NCBI GenBank assembly: GCA_027459785.1
Contig: DAIDGU010000019.1
Location: forward strand, 20,531-84,530
DNA length: 64,000 nucleotides
Direction of reading: 5' to 3'
From: Ktedonobacteria bacterium
GTDB taxonomy: Bacteria; Chloroflexota; Ktedonobacteria; Ktedonobacterales; JACDGC01
Shown: piece by piece, positions 16,855 to 25,106 of the stretch
How positions within the stretch are numbered: position 1 is the stretch's first letter
Layout of the letters: each line of letters starts with the position of its first letter
Made by a program: the position numbers and the translations under genes
Notes under the pieces: generated by a model
Told to the model about the DNA's origin: nothing
The model's database searches: none
Seen by the model: the letters and a program-made list of their open reading frames with translations, nothing else

Positions 16855-18024
16855 TCAATCCGCCTCTGGTTCAGCCGCGCGTGCGCCGGCCCCCGCCTGG
16901 TAGCCGGCGCGCAGTTCTGCCAGCAGCGCGTCGCGCTGATCGTAGAGGCGGCGCAGGGGGCGCGGCTCCGCGCGGGAGAGCGCGTAGGCCGTCAGCAGGG
17001 GGAAGCTGATCGTCGTGTCGCCGTAGATCACGATGCTGTCAGGCAACTGATCCGGCTTGATCTTGCCCCACGAAACCGCTTCAGACGGCGTCGCGCCCGA
17101 CAGACCGCCCCAGTGCGGCGCATCGGCGGTGATCTGGATGAAGTAGTCGTGGCCGCCCTTGTTGATGCCCAGCACCTCCCAGAGTTGCGGCTGCGTTTGC
17201 AGGTAAAAGTTCTTTGGTGAGCCGCCGCCCAGGATGATCACGCCGTTCTGGTTGGCCGCCTGGACCACCGCCGTCGTCTCATGCACGTCGAACAGGGGAT
17301 CGATGGTCAGGGCATTGCCGTCGAGCTGATGCCGCGCCAGGTTCATGCCGATGCTGGAATCGCCCGGCGAGGACGTGTAGATCGGCACGCCGAATTTCGC
17401 CGCCTGCGCCACCACCGAATATTCCGGCTGCACGCCGATCGCCAGCAATCGCTGGCCGATGAGGTTGTGTAGCTCCGCCGTAGCCATCGGGCGCTGCGGG
17501 AACGTCTTGAACGCCGCACGCAACCAGGCATCTGTATCCAACAGCACTTGATCGGGGAACAGTACGTCATAAATGCGAATGACGCCGGCCTCTTGCAGCG
17601 CCACGTCCGAAAGATCGAAGCGCCCACGGTGCAGCGTGTAAGCCAGCGCGTGGTGGATATCATGATACAGATTCGCGCCGGTGCTGACGAGCAGATCGAC
17701 CATGCCGCGCTCCATCAGCGAAATGATCGCGCCGCCCACACCGGCGGGGGTCATCGCGCCCGCGACGGTCAGCGCGATGGTCACGTCGTTCTGCGGATCA
17801 AGCATCTTCTGCGCATAGAGCCGGCACGCTTCATTCAGCCGCCCGGCGTTATACGCCTGGAAGGCGGTGTCGATGAGGTCCGCCGCCGTCATCCCTGCTT
17901 CGATGCGGCGTGGTACGATGGGCGCGCCTTGCAGGTAATCATCCATCGTCGGCGCAATGCCGCTGTGGTCGCCCTCGTCGGGGGCCGTCATATCCTGGTG
18001 ATGCTGATCAGGGCGGTGTGGCAT
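16855..18024 (-). CDS. Deoxyhypusine synthase-like protein
   Basis: The 389-residue product matches the deoxyhypusine synthase family: VTIALTVAGAMTPAGVGG, MVDLLVSTGANLYHDIHHAL, GVPIYTSSPGDSSIGMNLA, VIILGGGSPKNFY and ATPSEAVSWGKI. The Lys in SWGKI (about Lys321) corresponds to the lysine that carries the aminobutyl intermediate in the eukaryotic enzyme. Bacteria lack eIF5A, so the bacterial substrate is probably a polyamine (homospermidine-type chemistry) or unknown. ATG 18024 follows GAAGGAG; residues encoded further upstream are not conserved-looking. Confidence 0.82.
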   Translation of the reverse strand: MPHRPDQHHQDMTAPDEGDHSGIAPTMDDYLQGAPIVPRRIEAGMTAADLIDTAFQAYNAGRLNEACRLYAQKMLDPQNDVTIALTVAGAMTPAGVGGAIISLMERGMVDLLVSTGANLYHDIHHALAYTLHRGRFDLSDVALQEAGVIRIYDVLFPDQVLLDTDAWLRAAFKTFPQRPMATAELHNLIGQRLLAIGVQPEYSVVAQAAKFGVPIYTSSPGDSSIGMNLARHQLDGNALTIDPLFDVHETTAVVQAANQNGVIILGGGSPKNFYLQTQPQLWEVLGINKGGHDYFIQITADAPHWGGLSGATPSEAVSWGKIKPDQLPDSIVIYGDTTISFPLLTAYALSRAEPRPLRRLYDQRDALLAELRAGYQAGAGARAAEPEAD

Positions 18025-18233
18025 GGCAGAGCATACTCCTTCGGGAGAAAAGAATCGTAGAGCTGACGTGGGCGCTAGGGTGCGCCTGTAGAAGTATCGC
18101 ACAACCAAATGGCGCGGCGATTGCCAAGCGCGCGTGAAGATGCAAAGGGTGCGGCCATGCGCCTGATTTTTTTATAGCGATCCTTTGGTCGGACGGATTT
18201 CATTAACTTAATTGAACTGTGGTCATGATCATA

Positions 18234-18262
18234 TTGACTTTCTTAAGATCATCGGGTATCAT
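18234..18262 (+). promoter_or_regulatory. Sigma-70-like promoter of the DUF2089/toastrack cluster
   Basis: TTGACT (18234-18239) and TATCAT (18257-18262) are separated by 17 bp. Transcription would start near 18269, leaving a leader of about 22 nt that includes GGAGG at 18274-18278. Confidence 0.65.
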
Positions 18263-18290
18263 ATCTAGCAGCAGGAGGATCGATCCGCTT

Positions 18291-18740
18291 ATGCCGTTTA
18301 TCCGTGAAGAATGTCCGATTTGTGGCGGCAAGCTCGCCCTGGCGGTGGTCGAATGCCAGGACTGCCACACGCGCTTCGAGGGCAGCACGGCAGCGCTGGC
18401 CGCGCCGCCACCGGAGGCCGCCCAGGCGCGCGGGGGCGCGGGGGCGCACTTTGGCGCACTGGCACGGCTCACGCCGGAGCAACTCGCCTTCGTCGAAACC
18501 TTCATCCGCGCGCGGGGCATCATCAAGACCGTCGAAGCGATGCTGGGCATCTCGTATCCCACCGTCCGCAATCGGCTGGATGAAGTCATCGCCGCGATGG
18601 GCCTTTCGCCTTCCGATGAGGCTGCCTCTGGCGAGGCACGCCGCGAGCAGCGCGAGATCGCCGCCGATCTGGCCGAGGGACGGATCTCGCCCGCCGATGC
18701 CCATGCCTTGTTGCGCAAACTGAAAGGCGCAACCGAGTGA
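18291..18740 (+). CDS. DUF2089 protein: zinc ribbon plus HTH, likely regulator
   Basis: The 149-residue product has an N-terminal zinc ribbon with Cys8, Cys11, Cys22 and Cys25. It is followed by a linker and the DUF2089 helical core LARLTPEQLAFVETFIRARGIIKTVEAMLGISYPTVRNRLDEVI, which reads like a helix-turn-helix. The C-terminus REQREIAADLAEGRISPADAHALLRKL is a SHOCT-like helix pair, a motif repeated in the following genes. DUF2089 proteins often precede membrane-stress proteins. It is first in a four-gene plus-strand cluster with its own promoter, so it probably senses a signal and regulates the operon. Confidence 0.8.
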   Translation: MPFIREECPICGGKLALAVVECQDCHTRFEGSTAALAAPPPEAAQARGGAGAHFGALARLTPEQLAFVETFIRARGIIKTVEAMLGISYPTVRNRLDEVIAAMGLSPSDEAASGEARREQREIAADLAEGRISPADAHALLRKLKGATE

Positions 18741-18765
18741 GGAAGATGCAGGAGAACGAAGCAGC

Positions 18766-19425
18766 ATGTCATCATCATCAGCCGGCTTAACTCCCCAGCA
18801 GGCGGCCTTGCGCGCGGTACGCGACCGCTATGAGTGCGGCGCGCTGGACTACGAGACGTTCCGCGACGCCTTCGAACGTTTGCTGAAGACGGATGATCCC
18901 GCCGCGTGTCAGCGCATCCTCGACGAACTGCCCACCGCGCCGACCGATGTGTTGGCCGCGCTGGATCGCAGCGCGTCGCCGCCCGCCGCCATCCCCGTGC
19001 CGCGTCGCACGCCCCGCCTGCCGCGCCGCCGCACGTTCTTCACGCTGATGGGCGAGATCAATCGCACGCGCCACCCCTGGAAGATGGGGACGCACACCAC
19101 CGGCGTCGCGCTGATGGGCGCGATCAACCTCGACCTCACCCTGGCCGCGTTGCCCCAGAGCGGTACGCTCAACATCGCGTTGCTGATGGGCGAGGTGCGC
19201 ATCACCGTGCCGGCCAACGCCGATGTCACCGTCCACGCCTTCACCTTGATGGGATCGTCCCGCGCGCTGGGCGAACGCTCCGAGGGCATCTTCGCCTATG
19301 CCCACGACGACGGCGACGATGATCCTGCCGCCCAGCACCATCTGGATATCCACGTGTTCATTTTGATGGGCGAGGTGCGCGTGCAGCGCAGTGCTGCCGC
19401 CACCACCGCGCCCGCCCGCCTGTGA
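18766..19425 (+). CDS. DUF1707/LiaF-like toastrack protein with five LMG repeats
   Basis: The 219-residue product has an N-terminal SHOCT/DUF1707-like helix pair (ALRAVRDRYECGALDYETFRDAFERLL, 14-40). After a Pro/Arg-rich linker comes a beta domain with LMG five times: FFTLMGEINR, VALMGAINLD, ALLMGEVRIT, FTLMGSSRAL, FILMGEVRVQ. That periodicity is the hallmark of the LiaF C-terminal (DUF2154/toastrack) fold. Unlike LiaF it has no membrane segment, so it should be cytosolic. It follows the DUF2089 gene by 25 bases. Confidence 0.78.
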   Translation: MSSSSAGLTPQQAALRAVRDRYECGALDYETFRDAFERLLKTDDPAACQRILDELPTAPTDVLAALDRSASPPAAIPVPRRTPRLPRRRTFFTLMGEINRTRHPWKMGTHTTGVALMGAINLDLTLAALPQSGTLNIALLMGEVRITVPANADVTVHAFTLMGSSRALGERSEGIFAYAHDDGDDDPAAQHHLDIHVFILMGEVRVQRSAAATTAPARL

Positions 19426-19442
19426 AAGGGTATGTGCCACGT

Positions 19443-21239
19443 ATGGACCCGAACCAATTCGCCGATCTGCCGCCGCAACCCGCGCCTGATGAGCCGCCGG
19501 CTGCCACTGATGCTGCCCCGCCGCCGGTGCCGGATGCACCACCGCTGGCGGACGCAGCGCAACCAGACGCGCCGCCCGCCGGGGAGGCCGCGAGCGCACC
19601 ACACGGTACCACTGCCCCGCCGCCACCCGCGACGATTCGCCTGGGTCACGTCCACGGCGACCTGCGCATTCAGGCATGGGCTGGCGAGCCGGAAACGCCG
19701 CCACACGCGCGCCTGCACTGCGACGATCTGCGGCTGGACCTTCAGCCGGGCGCGACCGTCGACGCGCGGCTGGATGACGACGTGATCGTGCTTGTCGCTG
19801 GCGCGCTGGATGTCGCTGTCGCCACGGTCGAAGGTGATTTTTCTGCCGTGCGGCTGCGCGGCGCGCTGGACGTTGCCACTATCCAGGGCGACGCCGTCCT
19901 CGACGGCATCACCGGCCCTGTCGTGCTGAACACAGTGCAGGGCGAGGCCACCGCCGTCAATCTGGGCGACGACCTCACGTTGCTCAACGTGCAGGGCGAT
20001 CTTTCGCTCGATCAGGTCGGTGGCACGGTGCGCATCGACAGCGTGCATGGCGATGTCAACCTGCGTCATGCCGGCCAGGTCGATATCATGTCCGTCCACG
20101 GCGACCTGCGCGTGCAGGAGATCGACGGGTTGGTTGTGGGCCGCCATGTCCACGGCGATGCCACGCTGGCCCAGTTGGCTCGCGCGATGCTGCGCCAGGT
20201 CAAGGGCGACCTGACGGCGGTCGGCGTGCAGAGCTTGTTGCAAGTGACCAAGGTCGAAGGCGACGCGCGCCTGCGCGATATGGCGGGCCAGGTGCGCCTG
20301 GCTGAAGTGGAGGGCGATCTCTCCACGCAAGATCTCGCCGGCGGCATCATCGCCGAAGCCGAAGGCGATGCCTATCTGGAAACGCGCCTCGTCGCCGGGC
20401 AAACGTACCAGATCACGGCGAGCAATATCGTCCTGCGCGCCCGCGGCCCGATCAGCGCGCAATTCGTCGCCCAGAGCGAGGGCGGCGAGATCCGCACGCA
20501 CCTGCCGCTGACCATCGAACGCCACCGCACGGCGCTGGCCGGCGTGATCGGCCAGGGCGACGCCACCGTCACGCTCATCAGCACCGGCGGCGACATCATC
20601 CTGGACGCCGCCGGCAACGAGAGCGCCGAACGCCCACGGCGCGAGCGCCCACGCGGCGAATCGGGTAACTTCCGTGTCCATGTCGGCAATGGGCCGCATG
20701 GTTCAGCTATCGACATCAGCGGCCTCAGCGATCTCAGCGACATCCTGGCCGCGCTACCATTTAAAGGAGCTTTCACCATGTCCGAAGACAACACCCCCCG
20801 CGATTACTCTGATGTTGAAGAGCGTTTGCATGATCTCAGTGACCGCACCAGCCGTGCCGCGCGCAAAGCCGCCGAGAAGTTCCGCGACTATGCCGACCGC
20901 GCCTCGCGCCGCGCCCGCGAGACGGATTGGGATGCCGTCAGCCGCGACGTGCGCAGTGCCATCGAACGCACCGTCGGCGAACTGGAAAACACCTTCCGCG
21001 AGATCATGGCCGAGTTCGACGCCGAAGGACCGACCACCGGCGGATCTTCGCAGCCGAAGGCCAAGGGCGCGACCGCCCAGCGCATCCCCATCGACCAGGA
21101 TCCCATCGACGCCACCGCGACCCATGTCGATACCACGCCTACGGATGATCGCGCTGCTCGCCGTCGCGCCATCCTGGAACAGGTGAAGAACGGCACCCTC
21201 ACCCTGGAACAGGCCGACGCCCAACTGCGCGACCTGTAG
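19443..21239 (+). CDS. Beta-solenoid (DUF4097-like) protein with 18-residue V-x-G-D repeats and SHOCT-like tail
   Basis: The 598-residue product has a Pro/Ala-rich N-terminus (1-65). From residue 129 to about 310 it has eleven rungs of 17-18 residues, nearly all starting [VI]-x-G-[DE] (VEGDF, IQGDA, VQGEA, VQGDL, VHGDV, VHGDL, VHGDA, VKGDL, VEGDA, VEGDL, AEGDA), which predicts a beta-solenoid. A coiled, charged region (RTSRAARKAAEKFRDYADRASRRA) and a SHOCT-like end (AILEQVKNGTLTLEQADAQL) follow. No membrane segment. ATG 19443 is chosen; GTG 19422 overlapping the previous stop is possible. An in-frame ATG at 20778 has a strong ribosome site (see separate entry). Confidence 0.75.
   Translation: MDPNQFADLPPQPAPDEPPAATDAAPPPVPDAPPLADAAQPDAPPAGEAASAPHGTTAPPPPATIRLGHVHGDLRIQAWAGEPETPPHARLHCDDLRLDLQPGATVDARLDDDVIVLVAGALDVAVATVEGDFSAVRLRGALDVATIQGDAVLDGITGPVVLNTVQGEATAVNLGDDLTLLNVQGDLSLDQVGGTVRIDSVHGDVNLRHAGQVDIMSVHGDLRVQEIDGLVVGRHVHGDATLAQLARAMLRQVKGDLTAVGVQSLLQVTKVEGDARLRDMAGQVRLAEVEGDLSTQDLAGGIIAEAEGDAYLETRLVAGQTYQITASNIVLRARGPISAQFVAQSEGGEIRTHLPLTIERHRTALAGVIGQGDATVTLISTGGDIILDAAGNESAERPRRERPRGESGNFRVHVGNGPHGSAIDISGLSDLSDILAALPFKGAFTMSEDNTPRDYSDVEERLHDLSDRTSRAARKAAEKFRDYADRASRRARETDWDAVSRDVRSAIERTVGELENTFREIMAEFDAEGPTTGGSSQPKAKGATAQRIPIDQDPIDATATHVDTTPTDDRAARRRAILEQVKNGTLTLEQADAQLRDL
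20778..21239 (+). CDS. Possible nested gene: internal start giving the SHOCT-like C-terminal protein alone
   Basis: AAAGGAG at 20763-20769 precedes ATG 20778, in frame with the long gene. The resulting 153-residue protein would contain the helical region (DVEERLHDLSDRTSRAARKAAEKFRDYADRAS) and the terminal SHOCT-like pair. The residues just before it (ALPFKGAFT) look like a translated spacer rather than a domain. Either two genes became fused by loss of a stop codon, or both long and short products are made. Confidence 0.5.
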   Translation: MSEDNTPRDYSDVEERLHDLSDRTSRAARKAAEKFRDYADRASRRARETDWDAVSRDVRSAIERTVGELENTFREIMAEFDAEGPTTGGSSQPKAKGATAQRIPIDQDPIDATATHVDTTPTDDRAARRRAILEQVKNGTLTLEQADAQLRDL

Positions 21240-21251
21240 CCGAAAAAGACC

Positions 21252-21382
21252 GAACACGAAGGACAGGTAAGGGACGGCACGCGGAATCACGCGGGATGTC
21301 CTTCGGGCATCGCTGTGGACAATTTGGTCTGTAGCGGCATTCCCTTTGCGTGTCTTTCGTTCCCTTCGTGGCCTTCGTGTTC
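21252..21382. repeat. Inverted 11-bp GAACACGAAGG repeat in the spacer
   Basis: GAACACGAAGG (21252-21262) recurs inverted as CCTTCGTGTTC (21372-21382), with CTTCGTGG/TTTCGTTCCC repeats beside it. In one frame this reads NTKATKGTKD, a composition typical of dispersed intergenic repeats. It separates the last two genes of the cluster by 178 bases. Confidence 0.5.
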
Positions 21383-21417
21383 CCGTCTCTCACCCCCTGC
21401 ACCACTGAAAGCGAGGC

Positions 21418-22275
21418 ATGATCCAGATGGCGACTTTGACCGAATCCAACACCCAGGCGTTCACCGTCGGCGGCATCCCCAGCGTCAGCATCGCAAACAC
21501 CAGCGGCAATGTGCGTATCGTGCCGGGCGACGACAATAGTGTTCACGTGAGCTATACGAAAGAGGCCAAAGCCCAGGATGACGCGACTGCCCGCGCGATC
21601 CTGGACAACATCGAGGTTGATCTGACGCAAACGGGCGATGCCATCAGCGTCGCAACTCGCTTCGACAAACACGGTGCCTTCAGGCAAATCTTCACCGGCG
21701 GGACGCGGATCAACATCGATATCGCCGTCACGGTGCCACGCGCCACGAACCTGCGCCTGGTGCTCAATTCCGGCGCGGCTACGCTCACCGGCATCACGGG
21801 AGCCTGCGTCGTTCATGTCAACTCCGGCCATTTGACCGCCAGTGACATGCGGATCATCGACCAAGGCGAATTGCGCCTCAATTCCGGCGATGTGCAGTTG
21901 GAAAACGTCACGGTTGCCGCGCTGACGCGCCTGGAAATGAACTCCGGCAATATCCTCCTGCGCGATGTCACTTTCGCCGCCACGGTGGATCTACGCGCGA
22001 ACTCCGGCACCATCAAGGGCGACCTGACCCTGGCCGACAGCGCGGACCTGCGCCTGACGATCAATTCCGGCTCCATCAATCTGACTTTGCCGGAAACGAC
22101 GGCGGCGCACGTGGAAGCTGCCGCGCTAGCCGGCGCATTACACGTCAACGGCTTCCCGCTCACCATCACGCGCCGCTATGCCGCCACGCGCATGTCCGGC
22201 GATCTCGCGCCCAATCCCACCAGCACGATCACCTGCAAGCTAAACTCCGGCAATTTCGCGCTGGCCGCACGGTGA
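21418..22275 (+). CDS. DUF4097 (toastrack) protein
   Basis: The 285-residue product carries the DUF4097 pattern. An early segment NTSGNVRIVPGDDNSVHVSYTKEA is followed by regularly spaced NSG motifs (LVLNSGAATL, HVNSGHLTA, RLNSGDVQL, EMNSGNILL, RANSGTIKG, TINSGSINL, KLNSGNFAL), one every 18-25 residues. These are rungs of a beta-helix-like fold. There is no signal peptide or membrane anchor, which is unusual for this family. ATG 21418 follows GAGG closely; ATG 21427 is an alternative. It is the last gene of the cluster. Confidence 0.8.
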   Translation: MIQMATLTESNTQAFTVGGIPSVSIANTSGNVRIVPGDDNSVHVSYTKEAKAQDDATARAILDNIEVDLTQTGDAISVATRFDKHGAFRQIFTGGTRINIDIAVTVPRATNLRLVLNSGAATLTGITGACVVHVNSGHLTASDMRIIDQGELRLNSGDVQLENVTVAALTRLEMNSGNILLRDVTFAATVDLRANSGTIKGDLTLADSADLRLTINSGSINLTLPETTAAHVEAAALAGALHVNGFPLTITRRYAATRMSGDLAPNPTSTITCKLNSGNFALAAR

Positions 22276-22367
22276 AGGGTTGGGGACGAGCAGGCGGGGA
22301 ACGATCGGGCGGTTTCATACCGCCCGCTCTTCTCGCTGCGCTATTGCATCAATCGCCGCCGGCGGCC

Positions 22368-23162
22368 TCACATCTCTGCTGCCTGGGCGATGACGATCAG
22401 GCGCGGGCTGAGGTCGTCCCACGGGTCCAGGGCGTGGTCGCCGTACGTCTCGCGTAGATGCCAGCCCGTTGCGGCCAATAACAGCTCGATCTCGCTGCGC
22501 GTGATCGGCGCGAGGATCGTTGCGACGCAGGTGCGGGTGAGCGGGCCGGCCTGGGGGTGGGCATCGTACCAGTGGGTCAGCGCCAGCGTGCCGGGGGACG
22601 CGCCGTAGTGGGCGGCGGCGGTGTGGGTGAGGATCATGCCCGTCGCGGCGTCGTGGTGGGTGCCGATGTGCAGCAGTGCGCCGGTTTCCGCCGCCTGCGC
22701 GAAGCGGCGGGCCTCCGCCTGGGCGAGATCCAGCGCCAGGGTTGCGCCGGGGAGGACGTGGGCGCGGAGGGCGGCGAGCGCCGCGCGCCGCGCGGCCAGC
22801 GTGGCGAGGTGCTGGAACGATCCCAGCGCCACGAAGGCCAGCCGAAAGTTATGTGCGGGCAATGCCAGCCCCGCCATGTCGCCCTGTACCAGGGTCATGC
22901 GCTCCGCCACGCCTGCCGCCGAGGCCGCAGCGCGGCAGCGCGCCAGCATCGCCGCCGAGGTATCCACGCCTGTGACGCGATATCCCGCCTGGGCCAGCGG
23001 CACCAGCAGCCGCCCGCTACCGCAGCCAAGTTCCACAATGGGATCGCCCGTCGCGCCAGCCAGGCCCAGATACAGTTCCAGGTCATCGGCGAAGTCTGCA
23101 TGCTCCAGGTCATACCATGCCGCAATGGCGTCATACGGTTCAGGTGGTGTATGCTGTGTCAT
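22368..23162 (-). CDS. SAM-dependent methyltransferase (class I)
   Basis: The 264-residue product has the SAM-binding motif I PIVELGCGSGRL (about 41-52), the acidic residue of motif II in VTGVDTSAAML, and motif-III-like VQGDMAGLAL. The N-terminal YDAIAAWYDLEH is typical of small-molecule methyltransferases. The substrate is unknown. ATG 23162 is chosen because coding character begins there; the frame stays open upstream only as a shadow of the divergent gene, whose start is 36 bases away, so the two probably share a regulatory region. Confidence 0.8.
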   Translation of the reverse strand: MTQHTPPEPYDAIAAWYDLEHADFADDLELYLGLAGATGDPIVELGCGSGRLLVPLAQAGYRVTGVDTSAAMLARCRAAASAAGVAERMTLVQGDMAGLALPAHNFRLAFVALGSFQHLATLAARRAALAALRAHVLPGATLALDLAQAEARRFAQAAETGALLHIGTHHDAATGMILTHTAAAHYGASPGTLALTHWYDAHPQAGPLTRTCVATILAPITRSEIELLLAATGWHLRETYGDHALDPWDDLSPRLIVIAQAAEM

Positions 23163-23198
23163 GGCTGTATCATAGCACAGCGAGGAGGAGCGCGAGCG

Positions 23199-24224
23199 AT
23201 GGATGTGGTGAACGTCTTCGATTACGAGCGGCTGGCGGCGGCCAAGCTGGCACCGAGCGCGTGGGACTATTACCAGAGCGGCGCGGATGACGAAGTGACG
23301 CTGGGGGCGAACCGCGCGGCCTTCGCGCGCATCTGGCTGCGCCCCCGCTTCATGCGCGACGTGGGGCAGATCGAGATGGCGACGACCGTGCTGGGAACGC
23401 CAGTCAGCATGCCGATTCTCGTCGCGCCCACGGCACTGCACGGCCTGGCCCATCCGGACGGCGAGTGTGCCACCGCCCCCGCCGTGGGAGCCGAGGGAAC
23501 GCTGATGATCGTCAGCGATTCCGCCTCGCGCTGCATGGAAGACATCGCCGCCGTCGCCACCGGTCCCCTGTGGTATCAACTCTATGCCGCCGACCGCGAA
23601 ACGACCGAGGCGCACGTGCGCCGGGCGACGGAGGCTGGTTATCGCGCCATCGTCCTGACGGTGGATGCGCCGCGCTGGGGTCGCAAAGAACGCGCCCTGC
23701 GCAGCGATTTCGATCAGCCGCCCCAGGTGATCTACGGCAACTATGCCTCCACGGAGACGAAACGGGCGATCATGCCGCTGACGTGGGAGGTCTTCGACTG
23801 GCTGCGCACCCTCACGCCGGTGCCGTTCCTGCTCAAGGGCATCCTGACGGCGGAAGACGCCGAACTGGCCGTGGCGCATGGCGCGGCGGGCATCGTCGTC
23901 TCGAACCACGGCGGACGGCAACTCGACAGCGCCATCCCCAGCATCGTCGCGCTGCCAGAGATCGTGGCTGCCGTTGGCGACCGCTGCGCAGTCTATATGG
24001 ACGGCGGCATCCGCCGGGGAACGGACGTGCTGAAGGCACTGGCGCTGGGCGCGCAGGCGGTGCTGGTGGGCCGGCCCATCCTCTGGGGGCTGGCGGCGGC
24101 GGGGCCGGCGGGCGTGCAGAGCGTGCTGGCGTTGCTGCGCGACGAATTCGCGCAAGCGCTGGCGCTGGCCGGCTGCGCCACCCTCGCGGACATCACGCCC
24201 GCGCTGCTGCGCATGGGGTTTTGA
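23199..24224 (+). CDS. FMN-dependent alpha-hydroxy acid dehydrogenase/oxidase
   Basis: The 341-residue product matches the lactate/glycolate oxidase family: SAWDYYQSGADDEVTLGANRAAF, MPILVAPTALHGLAHPDGE, LWYQLYAADRETTEAHVRRA, VLTVDAPRWGRKER, LLKGILTAEDAELA, GIVVSNHGGRQLD and VYMDGGIRRGTDVLKALALGA. His237 in SNHGGRQ is the expected catalytic base and the Arg after it binds the substrate carboxylate. It oxidises a 2-hydroxy acid using FMN. ATG 23199 follows GAGGAGGAG. Its stop codon abuts the stop of the opposing gene (TGATCA, 24222-24227). Confidence 0.88.
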   Translation: MDVVNVFDYERLAAAKLAPSAWDYYQSGADDEVTLGANRAAFARIWLRPRFMRDVGQIEMATTVLGTPVSMPILVAPTALHGLAHPDGECATAPAVGAEGTLMIVSDSASRCMEDIAAVATGPLWYQLYAADRETTEAHVRRATEAGYRAIVLTVDAPRWGRKERALRSDFDQPPQVIYGNYASTETKRAIMPLTWEVFDWLRTLTPVPFLLKGILTAEDAELAVAHGAAGIVVSNHGGRQLDSAIPSIVALPEIVAAVGDRCAVYMDGGIRRGTDVLKALALGAQAVLVGRPILWGLAAAGPAGVQSVLALLRDEFAQALALAGCATLADITPALLRMGF

Positions 24225-24539
24225 TCACCACTGCTTGCGCAGGCGATAGGGACGGAAGGCGCGCACCACGGTCAGCGCCGCCATTGCCGCCGTAAAGCCC
24301 CATAGGAAGACGACGATGCCATCAGCCTCGGCTTGATGATGACTGGAATCAAACTGAAGATAAAAGAGGCTGGCATCCAGAAAGGCTGTTCCCAGCAGGG
24401 TCAACCAACAACACAGACGTGCGTGCTCTTTATTGTGGCCGGCATGGTTACTGCCCATCAACCCGCCCATAAACAACATCAGGCCCAGAAACGACGCGAT
24501 TCCGACGGTGATATCCGCCATAATGATGTACTGCTCCAT
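24225..24539 (-). CDS. Small membrane protein (about three membrane segments)
   Basis: The 104-residue product has hydrophobic stretches around 8-28, 42-60 and 72-92, with a His-rich patch between (SNHAGHNKEH and SSHHQAEADG). No family is recognised. ATG 24539 is the longest start, but ATG 24521 (MADITVG) is possible. It converges on the FMN enzyme gene without any intervening base. Confidence 0.55.
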   Translation of the reverse strand: MEQYIIMADITVGIASFLGLMLFMGGLMGSNHAGHNKEHARLCCWLTLLGTAFLDASLFYLQFDSSHHQAEADGIVVFLWGFTAAMAALTVVRAFRPYRLRKQW

Positions 24540-24639
24540 TCATCGTGAGCCGCGTTGGCGCGGCGACGCTCCATGGGGCTATTGTACTACGGGTGGGAAG
24601 GCACCACGATGGATGGGCTACTGGTCGCCGCTGCCGGCG

Positions 24640-24882
24640 TCAGTCTGCCGGCGGACCCAGGTGCGAGCGGCGCGCGGGCGGCAGGAGCATGCCAACGGCG
24701 AGGGCGTTGCCCAGGTAGCGCAGCCCCAGGTACGCCAGCATGCCCGGCGGCCCCAGAATGATGGCGATCAGCGCCATCAGGCGCACCAGATTGCCCTGAA
24801 AGCGTGCCTCGCGCATGATGGCGAGCGCGCCATAGATCCAGATGACGATATAGAGAATAGCCATGATATCGAAAAAATGCAT
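24640..24882 (-). CDS. Small membrane protein, PLD-nuclease N-terminal-like
   Basis: The 80-residue product has two hydrophobic segments (MAILYIVIWIYGALAIM and LVRLMALIAIILGPPGMLAYLGLRYL). The W/Y-rich first helix and the PP motif between recall the two-helix N-terminal domain that precedes phospholipase D-like nucleases, but the match is weak. It may be transcribed with the small membrane gene downstream. Function unknown. Confidence 0.5.
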   Translation of the reverse strand: MHFFDIMAILYIVIWIYGALAIMREARFQGNLVRLMALIAIILGPPGMLAYLGLRYLGNALAVGMLLPPARRSHLGPPAD

Positions 24883-25106
24883 ACGGACGACCTCACGCGG
24901 ACTTTCTATCAGCGTAGCACGCCGCTGGGCGGCGCGTCAACCCCGCGCGATTCCGGCACGCGATCTCTTCCCGGTTTCCCTTGTTGACACGCCGCCCGAT
25001 GTGATACCGTGGCAGTACAAGGCGCGTTACGGCACACCGACGGATCAGGCGAAGCTGCCACGACAGCATGGCGGCTGTGTTTCTTTGCCAGGAAGGGTGC
25101 AGTGTT

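Noticed and set aside
22557..23198. N-terminal extension of the FMN dehydrogenase
   Set aside because: The 214-codon extension overlaps the divergent methyltransferase gene and has no family similarity; GAGGAGGAG before ATG 23199 defines the start.
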